NCBI GenBank assembly: GCA_945643635.1
Contig: CALZFC010000248.1
Span: 4,579,501-4,643,500 of the forward strand
DNA: 64,000 nt
Direction of reading: 5' to 3'
Origin: Allodiplogaster sudhausi
Lineage: Eukaryota > Nematoda > Chromadorea > Rhabditida > Diplogasteridae
The first letter of the stretch is position 1; each line of letters begins with the position of its first letter. This document shows positions 25,460 through 37,190 of the stretch, one piece after another. A model generated the notes under the pieces. The model saw only the letters and a program-made list of their open reading frames with translations. It was not told the origin of the DNA and did not search any database. The translations under genes were made by a program, and so were the position numbers.

Positions 25460-25845
25460 ACCCGCTCCATTCATCCCTCTTCCCTCTCCAATCCTATGAT
25501 GCGTGTACTGCCCTTGCAAACTATATTTTTCAATTGAATAGATAAAAGGATTGTGTTATCATGGTTACAGACAGAAAAAATATTGATTGTTTATCGAACA
25601 GGACCATGACATTAAAATGTACACATCGTATCAACAAATCAACATGTTATCGATGGGAATCTTCAGACCAATAAGAACAAATCTTCAATAAGATTCGGAC
25701 AGGAGACAGAGAGTGTGTAAGAGAGAAATAATGATAGAAGAGAAAATAGAGAAATCGCGAGAGAGATGGGTGAGCAGCGGTAGAGAGAAAGAGAAAGAGA
25801 GAGAGACATACAGAGAGGGAGAGAGAGAAAGAGGGGAGAAAGAAA
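23727..25845. other. Intergenic region with elements and TC/GA tracts
   Basis: It holds a partial CCAGAGTGTC element near 24317-24430, the hAT MITE at 24640-24857, a TC tract at about 25424-25457 and a GA tract at about 25690-25850. Frames here are GC-repeat or TC-repeat translations. No gene is supported. Confidence 0.55.
24640..24857. mobile_element. hAT-type MITE, 218 bp, 8-bp target duplication
   Basis: Ends are CAGGGATGGCCAAAA and the complement of AAGGGATGGCCAAAG. The flanks are GTCTCTAT at 24632-24639 and again at 24858-24865. The interior is nearly all GGGCCCGGCCCGG-type sequence. The GC core is shared with the elements at 17738, 39408 and 47131. Confidence 0.8.
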
Positions 25846-26431
25846 TCAGGGACACTGAGACGCTTCATAGCACGTGAGTTGGCAGATCCTCTCGAACAGC
25901 GCTGCCTTCATCTCGTTCGAGAACTCGACATTCTCGAACTTTCTGCTCAGAAGCACCACTACCTCGACCGTCTTTAGCGAATCCAGGCAGAAATACTGAA
26001 GACACACTCAAAAATATAAAACAGTAATTATACATATTCTTGTTTCTGTAATATAAACTCAAATTATTGTTTAGATTATTGCAGATTTTGATATAAAAAG
26101 CAATTCAAAGTATTTTTAAAAAATGAAGGCCAAATATGTGCATGCCTGAACTCGCATGAGGCTGTACTTATCCGAGTAGAGAAGCTTCTTCTTAAGCGGA
26201 ATTCCGTTGCTCTCCGGTCCACAGAGGAAATTCGCGCACTCGCGCACCACAACTTCCACCTTGAATTTATCCCCGAGGCGGAGAAGGCATTCGACCGTCT
26301 TGGCTAAAATATAATTTAATGACAAAAATGTCCACAACTACTACATCAGCATTATGTTTCTTCATTAATAATAATAATAATTATTATTATTAATCATTAT
26401 ATATTTATATGTATATTTATTATTATTATTA

Positions 26432-26488
<57 letters not shown>

Positions 26489-26496
26489 TAATAATG

Positions 26497-26542
<46 letters not shown>

Positions 26543-28135
26543 TTATAATAAAATAATAATAAAAATAATAATTATTATTATATTTAGTTTATATTTAGTT
26601 TATAAAGATCTTTTTTACCTGTGACCTGCTTGCGAGTTGGGTAGATAACATGGAGAAGCTCAACAAATTCTTCGAAGACGACGTTGTCAAGCTTGATCTC
26701 CTCCTTGTCCTTCTCGTCGGGGTCCTTGTAGAACATCTCGTAGAATAGGGGCGAGAACGTAGATAGGAACTTAAAAGTTAAAATAGTATCTTTTAAGATA
26801 TTTTAATTTAATCATTATGTATGTAGTCTGACTGACATGAGTATTCTAATTATATATTGAAATCAAAAACTACCTGTTTTCCGACGTGAAGGAGCTTATC
26901 TCCGATTAGGAGAATAACATCGGTGATGTTCGGCTGAGGGGCTGAGAAGTCGTAGAGGGGAGTAGAATAGAGTCTGTTGTGATTTCATTGACCTTTATAT
27001 GTATATCCGTATATGTAACAACGAAAAAAAGCTAGCTATTTTCGCAAAATAGAGTTATTATAATTATTTTGCTAATTCCTAAATATAAATATGAAAAGAA
27101 ACAGCTTACGGTGCGCCGTTGACATCCTTGACGGTGATCGAAGCCTCGACGACAATTCCGCCATCTTCTCTGATGAAGCCTTTCTCCGGATTGAGAACGT
27201 CGTCCCAGTCTATAGACGAGGTGTAGTCTTTGTAGTCTTCTTTAAATTTGAACGTTCTCGAGAACTGAAAAAGAGCGGCAGAGCTAAAATCCCTCCGACA
27301 TTGCAGGATTAGAGAGAGAGAGAGAGATGAGAGAGAGAGAGATGAGAGAGAGAGAAAGATGAGAGAGAGAGAGGGAGAGGGAGTGAGTGAGAAAGAGAGA
27401 GACTCACTGGTAGTTCAGCTCTAATTTGTTGTTTACGCGTGGTCACTCTAAAGCTCACCAACCGTCTCGGAATACGGCGCATGACCCTTTTGCGCCAGAA
27501 TAGTGAAGGTTACAGTGCTCTTGCATCTCCATTTAGTATCCGTGTTTTCTCCCGAGTTGCAGTTGACGAAGACAGTCAACTGCTTCACATTACCAGTGCC
27601 CAAACATTTCACAACCAGGCGCCTGCAATGTTCTGTGTGATCTTTAAACGGATTTTAATCGGATTAAATAGCATAGAGAGCTATGTAAATGGCATTTTCT
27701 CTATTAATATCCCGGGAGTACAATTTTCAATACCCTTGAGGGTGAGGGGTATTATTACAGGGAGGGGTTCTATTAGAGGGAGTGATACTATTTTTCAATA
27801 CGATACCCAAAAAGCTTGATAACATAATTTTGTTTTCAAAAAAAGACGAATCATAACTCGATTTTCAATGGAATCATTACTTGAATATCCATTATAAGTT
27901 TTTGAATGAATTTGCAATCAGTTCATTGGGAAGAGCATCCTATCTGTGCCTTGAGGTATAATACTTTTAGAGGGAGGGCACTATTGGAGGCGCTTAAAAA
28001 ACTGGGTGAGAAGTACACATATATGTAGCACACATTTGTAATACACGTACCAGGGCAGACTTCCGATCCGGATTTGACGCTCGTCTCCAGTTCGGCCAGC
28101 TTCGGCACGTTCAGACGAATCGTGCCACTGGCCAT
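25846..28135 (-). CDS. MATH-BTB protein (copy D, intact)
   Basis: Seven minus-strand exons: 28047-28135, 27463-27622, 27110-27264, 26874-26973, 26619-26769, 26146-26303 and 25846-25995, with frame kept at every junction for about 320 residues. Exons 1-3 give a MATH-type domain with the block FSRTFKFKEDY and DWDDVLNPEKGFIREDGGIV. Exons 4-5 give the BTB domain (NITDVILLIGDKLLHVGKQ, then FVELLHVIYPTRKQV). Exons 6-7 give a BACK-like helical tail. Family members act as substrate adaptors for Cullin-3 ubiquitin ligases. Intron 6 begins with GC, not GT. Intron 5 contains a long AAT microsatellite, intron 2 a GA tract, and intron 1 a MITE. Confidence 0.88.
26346..26583. repeat. AAT/ATT microsatellite in intron of copy D
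   Basis: About 240 bases are made almost entirely of ATT and AAT triplets in both orientations, so the transcript could fold on itself. It lies between exons 5 and 6 of the MATH-BTB gene. Confidence 0.85.
27692..27995. mobile_element. CCGTATTTTCTC-family MITE copy in intron 1 of copy D
   Basis: TTTTCTCTATTAATATCCCGGGAG and later GGGAGGGGTTCTATTAGAGG and GAGGGAGGGCACTATTGG phrases match the element at 16927-17291. The left end reads GCATTTTCTC and the right end has decayed. The host intron is 27623-28046. Confidence 0.6.
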
Positions 28136-29159
28136 GATGTCTGCAAAGCGAGACAGGATTGGTCATTCATTCAAATTTAATGATTAATCCACATACTGGT
28201 GGACACAGAAATTGTTGAATATTCAAGACAAGCATTTCTGTGTTTTAAGTGTTTAAAACTAAATCTAGAATAAATCTAGAAAGACCTTGAGCATGATTAC
28301 TTTTATAAATAAGCACACAAATAATGTAGCAGCTACTACTATATTTCTTCGTTTAAAGGAGGTCTCCGGCGAATAAAAAAAAATCTCTTGTGTTTTTCGC
28401 TTTATTTGGTCATGTTGAGCAAGAAAAAAAATTCGATTGCAATTGTTCCAAAGTCACAAAAATCCTTCTGCTCTGAGAAAATAAAAGAATTCTCTACCTT
28501 TCACGTACTTTGAATTCTCTGTTATTTTAACTAACTCGTTTAATAATATTGTGGTCAAGATTCTTCGAATAACACTAGGATACGATACAGTTAATTCAGA
28601 ATAAAGCACAATCCGCTGGGACTGAATAAATAAATAAGTAAATAAATGAATAAAACATGCGCGTGTTACCAGAAGATGTCTAACGTGGATGGTTACTGCT
28701 GCGAGTGCCGGAGGGCTGCGGCACTCGCAGCAGCAACGGAGAAGCGGAAGAGCGAGCGCGCTTGCTTGCTGGAGGAGACATTCCAACTCTTCTTAAAGGT
28801 ACATACAAGTTCAATCGCAACGCCTAACACCATACCCGTTGCTACATATATTTGACAGAAGAATGTTTCCGATGTCAAACGGCAAAGATCTCCAAAGTGC
28901 TCCGATGGACAACCACTGCAGACTGTTTATCGATACAGAATTTGATGTCAATGTAACAGGATGCTCAAGATAATTAAAAAAAACCGAGTGCATGACACTT
29001 CCGCATGGTGTGGATCAAAAGCAATAGAGGTAGAGATATTGAGAGAGGACTGTAAGCGAGAGAATATGATACGAGTGAAAGAGACAGAGAGAGCACTGGG
29101 TCTCAGAAAGAGAGTAAGAAAGGAAGAAAAAGAGTGAGAAAGAGAGAACGATTCTCTTC
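28136..29159. other. Intergenic between MATH-BTB copies
   Basis: AT-rich sequence with a GA tract (about 29030-29150). A short plus-strand frame around 28689-28798 (CRRAAALAAATEKRKSERAC) ends at a GTACAT that might be a donor, but it has no partner exon I can find and may be spurious. Confidence 0.4.
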
Positions 29160-29750
29160 TTAGCATATCAATTTGATGATCCTGTCCAGCAGCGCTGCCA
29201 CAACTTCCATCTTGAATTTGTCCCCGAGGCGGAGAAGGCATTCGACCGTCTCGGCTATAATAAAAAGGGCACAACTATACATATGTATATCAGAATTATG
29301 CTTATTTCATATACATCTAAGCATGAGTAAAAGACATCTTTTTTTTTACCTGAGACCGTTTTGCGAGTTGGGTAGATGACGTGCAGAAGCTCAACAAACT
29401 CATCAGAGTCGACTTCGTCGAGTGTGATCTCCTCCTTATCCTTCTCCTTCTCCTGGTACTTGTAGAACTTCGCGTAGAAGACGGGCGAGAACGTAGACAG
29501 GAGCTTAATAGTTACAATTGCAACTTATAGGTATTATAATTTAATACCTTTGTTGTCTGAGTAATACAATGATGTAAAGCAGAAAAAATCAATTATAGTA
29601 TTGTAAAATAAGGTTTAATATGTAGAAAACATTTAACAAGTTAGCAATAACGTGCCTGCTTACCGACGTGAAGGCTTAGTCTCCGATGATAAGAACAATA
29701 TCGGTGATGTTCGGCTACGCGACGGTGAAATCGCAGAGGGACTATTGTAT
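29160..29750 (-). pseudogene. Degenerate MATH-BTB copy E (BTB part)
   Basis: Relics of exon 4 (about 29680-29750, with an in-frame TAG soon after the DFTV segment), exon 5 (29350-29503, one codon longer than in other copies, still open) and a fused exon 6/7 (29160-29254). In the last, RLGDKFKMEVV runs directly into AALLDRIIKLIC and a TAA, so about 190 bp including the exon 6 to 7 junction are missing. MATH exons 2-3 were not found nearby. The gene is not functional as a MATH-BTB protein. Confidence 0.75.
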
Positions 29751-30212
29751 TCCCTTTTCTTCAAAACATTACAGTTGAAACTCGCAATCTTCTCGCTCTT
29801 AAGCTCTTAATGTCGTCACATCTTAATGATGTATTGAATAAATAAATAAATAAATAAAGGGAACTTGATCTAATAAAGAGAATTGTATGCTACGATTACA
29901 ATGACCCTTTTGTATGTATATCCGTACGATGCAACTTCCTCCTCCTCCGCTACTTTTTCTTCATCGACATCTTCTTCCCACTCTGAGAATGAGGACGTTG
30001 ACGAGGGACATTTCTGTGCATACTGTACGGAATCGTAGTTATTGTAGGCAAACGTATGCATATACATAGTATTACCGTAGACTAGAGTTTTCGAGTCATA
30101 GGAAGATCATTGCATATTCTTTAGTGTCTGCATACCCTAAAACAATGGCTCTCATTGTTAGAAGGATATTTGGGACAAAAATAGACCATGCTGAAAAACC
30201 TTTGTATTTCAC

Positions 30213-30987
30213 CTGCCAGGGACTCTGCCAGTAGAAGAAGAAATGCGGCCGCGTCCACGGATGCCGGGCTTGCCTTATTGAGAAGAACATTTCATTTTAA
30301 AATGCAAGGCAAAAAAATTTTAAAAAAAGTTTTTTTCAATAATGAAAATAGAAAAGGAAGAAGAAGCAAAATAGAACCCTTCTTGCAGGGCCGACCGCCT
30401 TGCTTGTTCCAGTATATCTCGGTTAAGATGTCATCCGGGACCTTCTTTTCCGGCTCCCAAGAACTGTGGCTTCAAGGGAAGAAAAAAGATCATCATTAAT
30501 AATAAGATAACCTTGCATCGTAATATATTTTTTTATAGAATTCTTTTTCTTCAGATGGGATTGAAAAAGCAATAAGAAGATTAAATGTGACAATATTAGA
30601 TATAAAAAGTTTGTACTTTTTAAAGAATAAATAGAATTTTTAATAGACTCACGCATCGGTCCAGCCACGCCATTTGATAAGATACTGCAGTGCTCCGTTC
30701 TTAAACATAACTTATTAGTTAAACAGAAACTCATTTTTTTTTATATTAAATTACAATAAATCGCCCCGAGAATACTAACAATAAGGACCTCAAGGAATTA
30801 TATCAAACATATTTGTGTAATAACAAGAGTAAACCGGAAGAGTATAAGGCGAATGTCCGTAATAAATAGCGGAGATGTAGAAGTGGCAGAAACAGATATC
30901 AATATTTTTAAAGCAAGAAAAAAAATGCAAGAAAACCTTGTATCGGTGCTTGAGAATCCTTTCAACTATGTTGAACTTGCCGGCCAT
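30213..30987 (-). CDS. Chromodomain protein
   Basis: Minus-strand exons: 30937-30987 (MAGKFNIVERILKHRYK, phase 0), 30653-30699, 30378-30463 and 30213-30273, with consistent phases. Together they give a canonical chromodomain: FNIVERIL, LQYLIKWRGWTDA and ASWEPEKKVPDDIL. The aromatic cage positions appear to be Phe5, Trp and Trp of KWRGW. After it comes a basic, Gly/Arg-rich linker (GKPGIRGRGR). Chromodomains of this type bind methylated histone tails; a small HP1/CEC-like nuclear protein is likely. The 3' end is unresolved: the next candidate exon begins at about 30019 and would soon stop in the consistent frame, while another frame there is acidic. No chromoshadow domain was seen. Confidence 0.75.
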
Positions 30988-31489
30988 GGCCTTCACCTGT
31001 AAAAAGGTATAAGTAAGCATAAACTATTCAATCAAAGACAAAATACAACTACACAAAAAATACAAAAAGAAAGCCCAACACGAGAGTGTTTGTGTTAACC
31101 AAAAGAGCAGCAGGCACGATTCAAAAACCTTCGCTGCCTCTCTGCCTCATACAAAAATTCTTGCTTTGGACACTCTCGCTGTCTGGCGCTCTCGCTCATC
31201 GCTGCATATATGTACATACATTTGTACGATGGAGATAGGTGCGAACACCTAACACAGAGTGAGAGATTAAGTGTGTGTGAGAGAGATAGAGAGTGTGAGA
31301 GAGAACTAGCCAACGAGAGTGTGAGAGAAATAGGTAGAGACGACCAGAGACAGGAGGAGAATTATGCAAAGCAGAAAGAAGAGACGATAACCTAGAGGGT
31401 TGTACTCATTGTCATGTCAGGAATGTCCATATCCACGCCCGGCCTGCTATCCTTGTGGGCCGGGCCGGGTCAAGAAAACAAAAACACCA

Positions 31490-31565
31490 GGACGGATCAT
31501 CAATCCAGGTTTTTGGTGAATAGTTTCAGCTCGGCTAGAACTGACACGTCCAGACGGATAATATT
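31490..31565 (-). pseudogene. Relic of MATH-BTB exon 1
   Basis: The minus strand reads IIRLDVSVLAELKLF, matching the exon 1 block IRLDVPKLAEL of the cluster, followed by a stop where the splice donor should be. It is probably the displaced 5' end of copy E, with the chromodomain gene between them. Confidence 0.6.
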
Positions 31566-31984
31566 TCTTCTGCAAGGGGATACAGGATTGGCGACTAGAA
31601 AACCATTCGCTCAGATTTAATGATTACTTCCTACAGCAGAACAATGTATTCTAACCGTTTAATTTGTGTAATTAGAATAATGTAGCACGGGTGCGTCTCT
31701 CTTAAAAGATCGAACCTAGCAACATTGTTAAAGACGTATCGAGCGAGATATGTTATTTTTGGAAGACAATGAGGATGACATGGACATTTGCTCTGATGAA
31801 CTTTTACGAGTTCAGTGGAAGCCGATGTCGAGATCTCTTCTGACACTATAGAACCTAACTGTTAGAGCTATAAAGATAAGGTTGGCATCTCTTCTGTCCA
31901 CGATTTTATTCCTATTTTTGCTTTGCAATCGAAGCCATTAGAAAAAAAAATTCAATACAAAACATCTTGAAGATAGCAAAATCA

Positions 31985-32375
31985 TGCCCCCACACCCTTA
32001 TTAGAACCCCCCCCCCTCCCTCCATCATACTCCCCTTTGATATTGTCACTGAAAAATAGAAAAATAGTACCCCTCCCTCTAGTTGAATAGTACCCCTCCC
32101 CCATAATAGTCTATTACCTCACCATCAGCTCAAATCCAGGAGGAGATGCTTTTGCCAATGAATTGATTGCAATTTCATTCAAAATCTGCTGTAAGACGGA
32201 TATTCCCATGAAAATTCCATTAAAGTCGCGAAAAAATTTTTTTGTGAATAAATGTTGTTAGTAAACATTTCGTGTTTCACATTGTAGTGCCCCTCCTTCT
32301 AGGTGAACCCCTCCCTCTTACAGTGCCCCTTCATCGCGTGGGTACCGAAAATATGTATTTTCTTTGTTATCAAAC
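31985..32375. mobile_element. CCGTATTTTCTC-family MITE copy
   Basis: Left part has CCTTATTAGAACCCCCCCCC and AATAGTACCCCTCCC phrases; right part has GTGCCCCTTCATCGCGTGGG and ATGTATTTTCTTTG. It is homologous to 16927-17291 over its length, but both ends have decayed. Confidence 0.6.
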
Positions 32376-32864
32376 ATAAAGGGTTCAACAGTCAATAAAA
32401 TCTAAATTCTTCTCTGCTTTATGCTAGCTCGAGATTCGGAAAGGCACGCATAGTCATGCATAGATCACAAAGATAACCGCGTGCATAAATCACCAAGAGA
32501 ACCATGCTTACACACATACCCTAGAGATAACCACATTCAACTTGACCGTTAGTAAGCGTGAGAGAGAAAGAAGAGAAGGATGCAGTGCGAAGAGAGACAA
32601 GAGAGTTTGAGAGAGAGGAAAGAGAGAGAGCGAGAGAGAGAGAGAGAGAATGAGAGATAGAGTCTAATTGTAAGCTGGCACTGACAATCATGCTCCATTA
32701 AATTGATAAAAGCTGCTTTCAAGCTCGTCAGAGTCCATGGAAAGCTTCAACTCATTCGACCTTTATTCAAGCTCACTATTCTAAATATCTGCCTGGTTCC
32801 CTTATTTATATGCAAAGCATCTATATCATTATACTTTCTTTTTCTTTTACAACAAATGAACTTA

Positions 32865-32995
32865 CCGTATTTTTCTATTAGTACCCCGGGTATAGTATGT
32901 TTCAATACTCTTGCGCGCGAGTCGCACTATTAGAGGGAGTGGTTCTAAATGAAGGAGGTGTACTATATCAGTTTTATTTTGGGTACCATAAAAAG
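32865..32995. mobile_element. Truncated MITE copy, left half
   Basis: It begins ACCGTATTTTTCTATTAGTACC and continues with CTATTAGAGGGAGTGGTTCT. The right end is missing or unrecognisable. It lies in the upstream region of the broken saposin gene. Confidence 0.5.
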
Positions 32996-33394
32996 CTTTA
33001 TTTTTGAAGATGACAAATTTTATTACTTCCGGTGCTTTAAGATGAAATTTTTTATTACTTCTTCTGAATACGCCATTTCTGTGGTTTCGGCGGGAGATTC
33101 AAATGTTTGAAATGTTACAGGACCCGTCATCGTCCGTCATGCGCTCTCTTCTCTTGGTCATCGCTCTCGCCGCCGGCGCATTCGCCATTGCGCTGCTGCC
33201 GAAGAAGAAAGAGTCAAATGTAAGTGATGACGGACATTTTCGTAATATAAATGTTTTGTTTTTCGAAATAAAGCGACAATAAATTTTCAACGTATTCTTA
33301 GAGAAAGAAAATAAACTTTCTTCGAAAACATTGCAAACATACGTAATAGACAAATCAAACATCTGAGTGCTGCCGGGGCATTAATCTTGCCTTT

Positions 33395-33520
33395 TGTCCT
33401 GGACATGTCATGGACAAGCGGTCATGACCGTTCGTGGTCATTACCATGTCAAGGACATGTCAGGGACATGTCCTTGACATGGTAATGACCATATCAAAGA
33501 CATGTCAAAGACAGTGTACT
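33395..33520. promoter_or_regulatory. Left subterminal GACATGTC palindrome cluster
   Basis: Several GACATGTC-type palindromes and their variants sit between the left TIR and the transposase gene, including a 26-bp inverted repeat opening GGTCATTACCATGTC. The right end (about 36965-37190) has a matching cluster. Such subterminal repeats usually bind the transposase or its Myb-like partner; that role is inferred. Confidence 0.6.
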
Positions 33521-33606
33521 GGATACAATTTTCTTACATTCTTATATTTTTATTGTCATTTTGATACTCATTTGATATATTTTGCACAACAATATTTTAT
33601 AGGTAA

Positions 33607-34887
33607 ATGGCAGGACATCTTCAACGGCCACCTTTACGACAGAGAAGGCTAAATCTTCCCTACATCAGGCAGAACTATCATCGGTTATGTTCGCCAAATG
33701 AGGATCTCTTTGTGAGAAGGTACCGTCTTCTCCCTGCCGAAGTCAACTACCTTGTTGGTCTAATTTCTCCATTCCTGAATCTACACATGCAAGGATCTTG
33801 GACGATCACACCATCTCATCAGGTTGTTTATTTTCGCTGTGAAAAGTAATGCTAGAGTGGAATAGAACTTAAACTAGAGCTGGCTTACTAACTCGCGAAC
33901 AAACGCGGGGTCGACCTCGGGTAGGAACGCGAGGTCGACCTCGGAGTCGACCTCGGGTACGAACGCGGGGTCGACCTCGGGGTCGACCTCGGGTACGAAC
34001 GCGGGGTCGAACTCCTAAAATGTGTAATGCAGGTTCTAATCGGTATCCGTTACCTGCTGGGCAGCGCGTCCTTCCTCGTCTTGGCTGACTGCTTTGGTTG
34101 CTGCGAATCCACAATCAGTAACTGCTTTTGGAGAGCATCAAGAGGCATAACGTCAATTTCCCAAGACTGGATTCGATTCCCGCTCGATTCGCAAAACTAC
34201 TGTAGAGCTGCGGCTGATGCATTTGCGACGAGATGCCCTTTTCCAAGTAAACCTTCTGAAAATCTCTTGAAAAAAAAATATTGGTGCTAATCATATGGTT
34301 GTTTAGACATTATTGGAATCGTTGATGGCAGCTTGATTCCGCTGAAAACTCCTGCGGTTGCACAGTGGCAGTATCGTTGTAGAAAAGGCTATTGTGCCAT
34401 TAATGCGTTGTTGGTTGTTGATGCATACGGGCGAATTGTATATGTCAATGCCCAATGGCCTGGCTCTTGCCATGATAGTTTTATTTTGCAATTCTTAGAG
34501 CTTGGCCAGGCAATCTTAGCAGGAAGAATTCCACCGGGATATGTCTTATTGGGTGACAAAGGCTTCGCCAACTCAACTACCCTAGTCACTCCACTAAGGG
34601 CTGCTAATACTCCTCAGGAAGTTGATTTTAATTGTGCTCTTCGCCATGTCCGAGTTCTTGTAGAACAAGTCATAGGAGTGTTGAAAGTCAGATTCCGTGT
34701 CCTGTCAGATTCCCTTCGTATGTCTCCCAGAGAAGCTTCCAAAGTCATCCATAATTGTTGTGTTTTGCATAACATTGTCATTGATAGAATAACTGGCGGA
34801 TTCCCCATCAGAAATGTTAGAATGGCTAGAATGCCAATGCCTCCAGTTGGAGCAGACCCACGCCAGCATATGGTAAACAACATGTAA
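33607..34887 (+). CDS. Harbinger transposase (HARBI1-like, DDE)
   Basis: Three exons, 33607-33822, 34033-34246 and 34307-34887, joined in phases 0 and 1, giving 336 residues with no internal stop. The N-terminal half contains a helix-turn-helix-like segment (DCFGCCESTISNCF). The catalytic core has the first Asp in GIVDGSLIPL, the second in LLGDKGFANS, and the Glu in VLVEQVIGVLKVRF; NAQWPGSCHDS is also typical. The enzyme would cut and paste the element together with the Myb-like partner. The length matches intact relatives, so this copy could be active if expressed. Confidence 0.92.
33898..34016. repeat. 36-bp minisatellite in transposase intron 1
   Basis: About three copies of a unit built from GAACGCGGGGTCGACCTCGG and GTCGACCTCGGGTAC lie wholly inside intron 1 of the transposase gene (33823-34032). 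The tract is far more GC-rich than its surroundings. Confidence 0.8.
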
Positions 34888-35284
34888 TTCGTATTAGAAC
34901 TTTAATTCGGATGATAAATAAAGAAATTAAATAAAGATGTTAATATGCAAACAAGACTGACGTCAATAACAAAAAGGGAAAACCTCTTACATAAAGAAAT
35001 CAAGGCTTGTGATTACAAGTTAAACTGTATACGGTACTTCTACTGAGCATACTGTAAGTGCAACACAAGTTGATAAAATGGGGGAATTATCAAGAGTATT
35101 GTTGAATTACAAAAACAAGCACAAAAGAAGGGCCGGAATGTGCTTAAGAGCACGAATGTACTAAAGAGCACGAAAGTATTTAAGATCATGAATCTACTTA
35201 CGAACACGAATGTTAAGAAGAAGAATATTAAAATAAATTTCTAAATAATTTCAATAGATTATGCTTTTCGGAGACTAATATATG

Positions 35285-36719
35285 TTAAATACTCGAGCCA
35301 ACAGTTGAATTTTCAAAAGCCGGATCAACAGCTCCATCCGTAGTATTAGGAATGTACTGCGTACCATTGGCACCAGCGATATCGTTGAGCCTATCTTGAA
35401 TACGGCCGAGCCGAGCAGATTGCGCGCCCAGCGGACAGGGATCCGAGTTGGCTCCAGTCAGCAACATCAAGACAGCATTTGCGAGACGTGTATTCGCGCG
35501 GCAAGCCTCTCCTGCCTCTTCCACTAGCTTCTTTGTGTGGTGACACATCGCAGAAACATCACGCATTGCCGAGCTCATTCGACGAAACGCGTCAGTTTCG
35601 ACCGAAAACAAAACAGCTCATCCCAACCAATCCGCCAGGAAAGTTCAAACCTCGAGCAGCTCCATATGCTTTCGGCGAATCATAGCCTCAGTCGCCTGAT
35701 TGGACACGCGGGATGAACTAGGACGGCCTTCCTGATCAATCACCGACAATTAATATAGTGAGATGAATAGAAACCCTCTGAATAATAACTAACCCCAACT
35801 TTGACCTGTGCAACATATTTATGTTAAAATATTTGAGCTAATAACTTCTGAATTGGCGGCCTCTTGAAGGACGCGCGGAGGCCGGAACTCGGCTCTTCTA
35901 TTATGACGCATCTCATTCAAATCCGGATGCTGGGGAACATCCACAACCTCGACGCTTTCGTCTTCGCTCAGCTGATCCGCATCGACGACAACTTCCTCTT
36001 CGATCGATATGGAATGACGGGCCTTAAAAAACAAACAAAAATCTGAATATACAGAAAGGATATAAAGTAAAGTGAAGCGAAGAAATGTTTAAAGTTATGC
36101 ATATCAGCAAAATTACCAAGCCAAGCACGCTTTCCTCGCCGCCATCAATCCCTGCATATGCTGGCGTGTTCGCATAAAGTTCCAGAAGCTCATCTTGCTG
36201 TTGCTGGCCTAGCAGATCCATGGAATCGATTGCCTCTTCTTCTTCGAAATCCACTCCGCCACCCGTTTTTTCGATACCTTAGAAGAAATTGGAATTTGAT
36301 TTATTTTATGCTTGATGGATAAAAATTTACGGAGAAAACCTATAAATACTTCGATTTCCTCGCAGCCGCGGCACGAGCATTCGACATGGCCCTGCTGAGC
36401 AGCTTTGTCAGCTGCGTCTTCGTGACGGTGCGGCTCAATTAGTTGAATGTAGATTTTAAACATGTGAACACATCAATGCATTATTATGCGAATAAGCTTT
36501 TGAACATTGTTTGATATTGCGAAAATAAAAAAAAACCTACCCAAATCGTATGGCGGCGAATTCTACGATTCGCTTCCATGTCTGCTCCTTCTTTTCCAGA
36601 AATCCGGGTTCGCGCGTCTTGTTGTTTTCAACAAGGATATGACGATTCTTGAGCATCTCCTTCTACAGCACGTCGCGCTTCTCGCCGGACAAAGGTGGAG
36701 ACGGCATCAAGAATTAGGC
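35285..36719 (-). pseudogene. Harbinger Myb/SANT-like accessory gene, in-frame stop
   Basis: The minus strand from about 36719 reads GEKRDVL, then a TAG (36663-36665), then KEMLKNRHILVENNKTREPG and KKEQTWKRIVEFAA. This is the Myb/SANT-like DNA-binding helix pattern of Harbinger accessory proteins. A donor follows at 36540. Downstream frames include a Cys/His-rich piece (HVECSCRGCEE, about 36370-36450), an acidic piece (36024-36254) and a C-terminal helical region (35285-35611). The TAG interrupts the first helix; translation could begin at the ATG at 36656, but that would lose it. Exon borders beyond the first are not settled. Confidence 0.55.
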
Positions 36720-36964
36720 TGAAATCTGTAAAAAAGAACAAATCAACATGAAATAAGTGCAGTCAGTAAAAAAAGGCAGAAAGTATGTCTTTCATATTTC
36801 AGAAAATTGCTGGCTCCTCTTAAATATTCCCGCTAATTTAGTTTCAAACATTACTGTATAAAGGTGCCGTCTGTCATAAACTGTGTCTCATGCGATAATT
36901 TGTCTTGGACATCGGTAGTATCCGCGAGCGTGTCACTCTGTGTTCTCCACCTTTACGCACTCTC

Positions 36965-37190
36965 TCGCCATGGTCATGACCACATAAGGGACAAGCCGAG
37001 AAAAGTGTCCATGACCGTTGCGATTTTTTCCTGTTTTGTCCAGGACACGTCTGGGACATGTCTTAGACATGTCCTAGACCCCTGTGTATTAAGATAGGCA
37101 GAAGTGAATGTGTCCAGGACATGTGTCCGTTTCATTCTGAAACGGTCATGACCGCTTGTTCATGACATGTCCAGGACAAAAGGCAAGTTT
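36965..37190. promoter_or_regulatory. Right subterminal GACATGTC palindrome cluster
   Basis: Contains GGGACATGTCTTAGACATGT, CCAGGACATGTGTCC and TCATGACATGTCC near the right TIR, plus CGGTCATGACCG. It mirrors the left cluster in motif but not in exact spacing. Confidence 0.6.

Larger units (their letters stand above)
31020..33138. other. Intergenic with MITE copies and GA tract
   Basis: It contains the exon 1 relic at 31490-31565, MITE copies at 31985-32375 and 32865-32995, a GA tract at about 32560-32660, and a saposin-upstream segment (from about 32670) shared with 15000-15594. No gene is supported. Confidence 0.5.

Noticed and set aside
26346..26583. CRISPR-like or structured repeat
   Set aside because: It is a simple AAT/ATT microsatellite without spacers.
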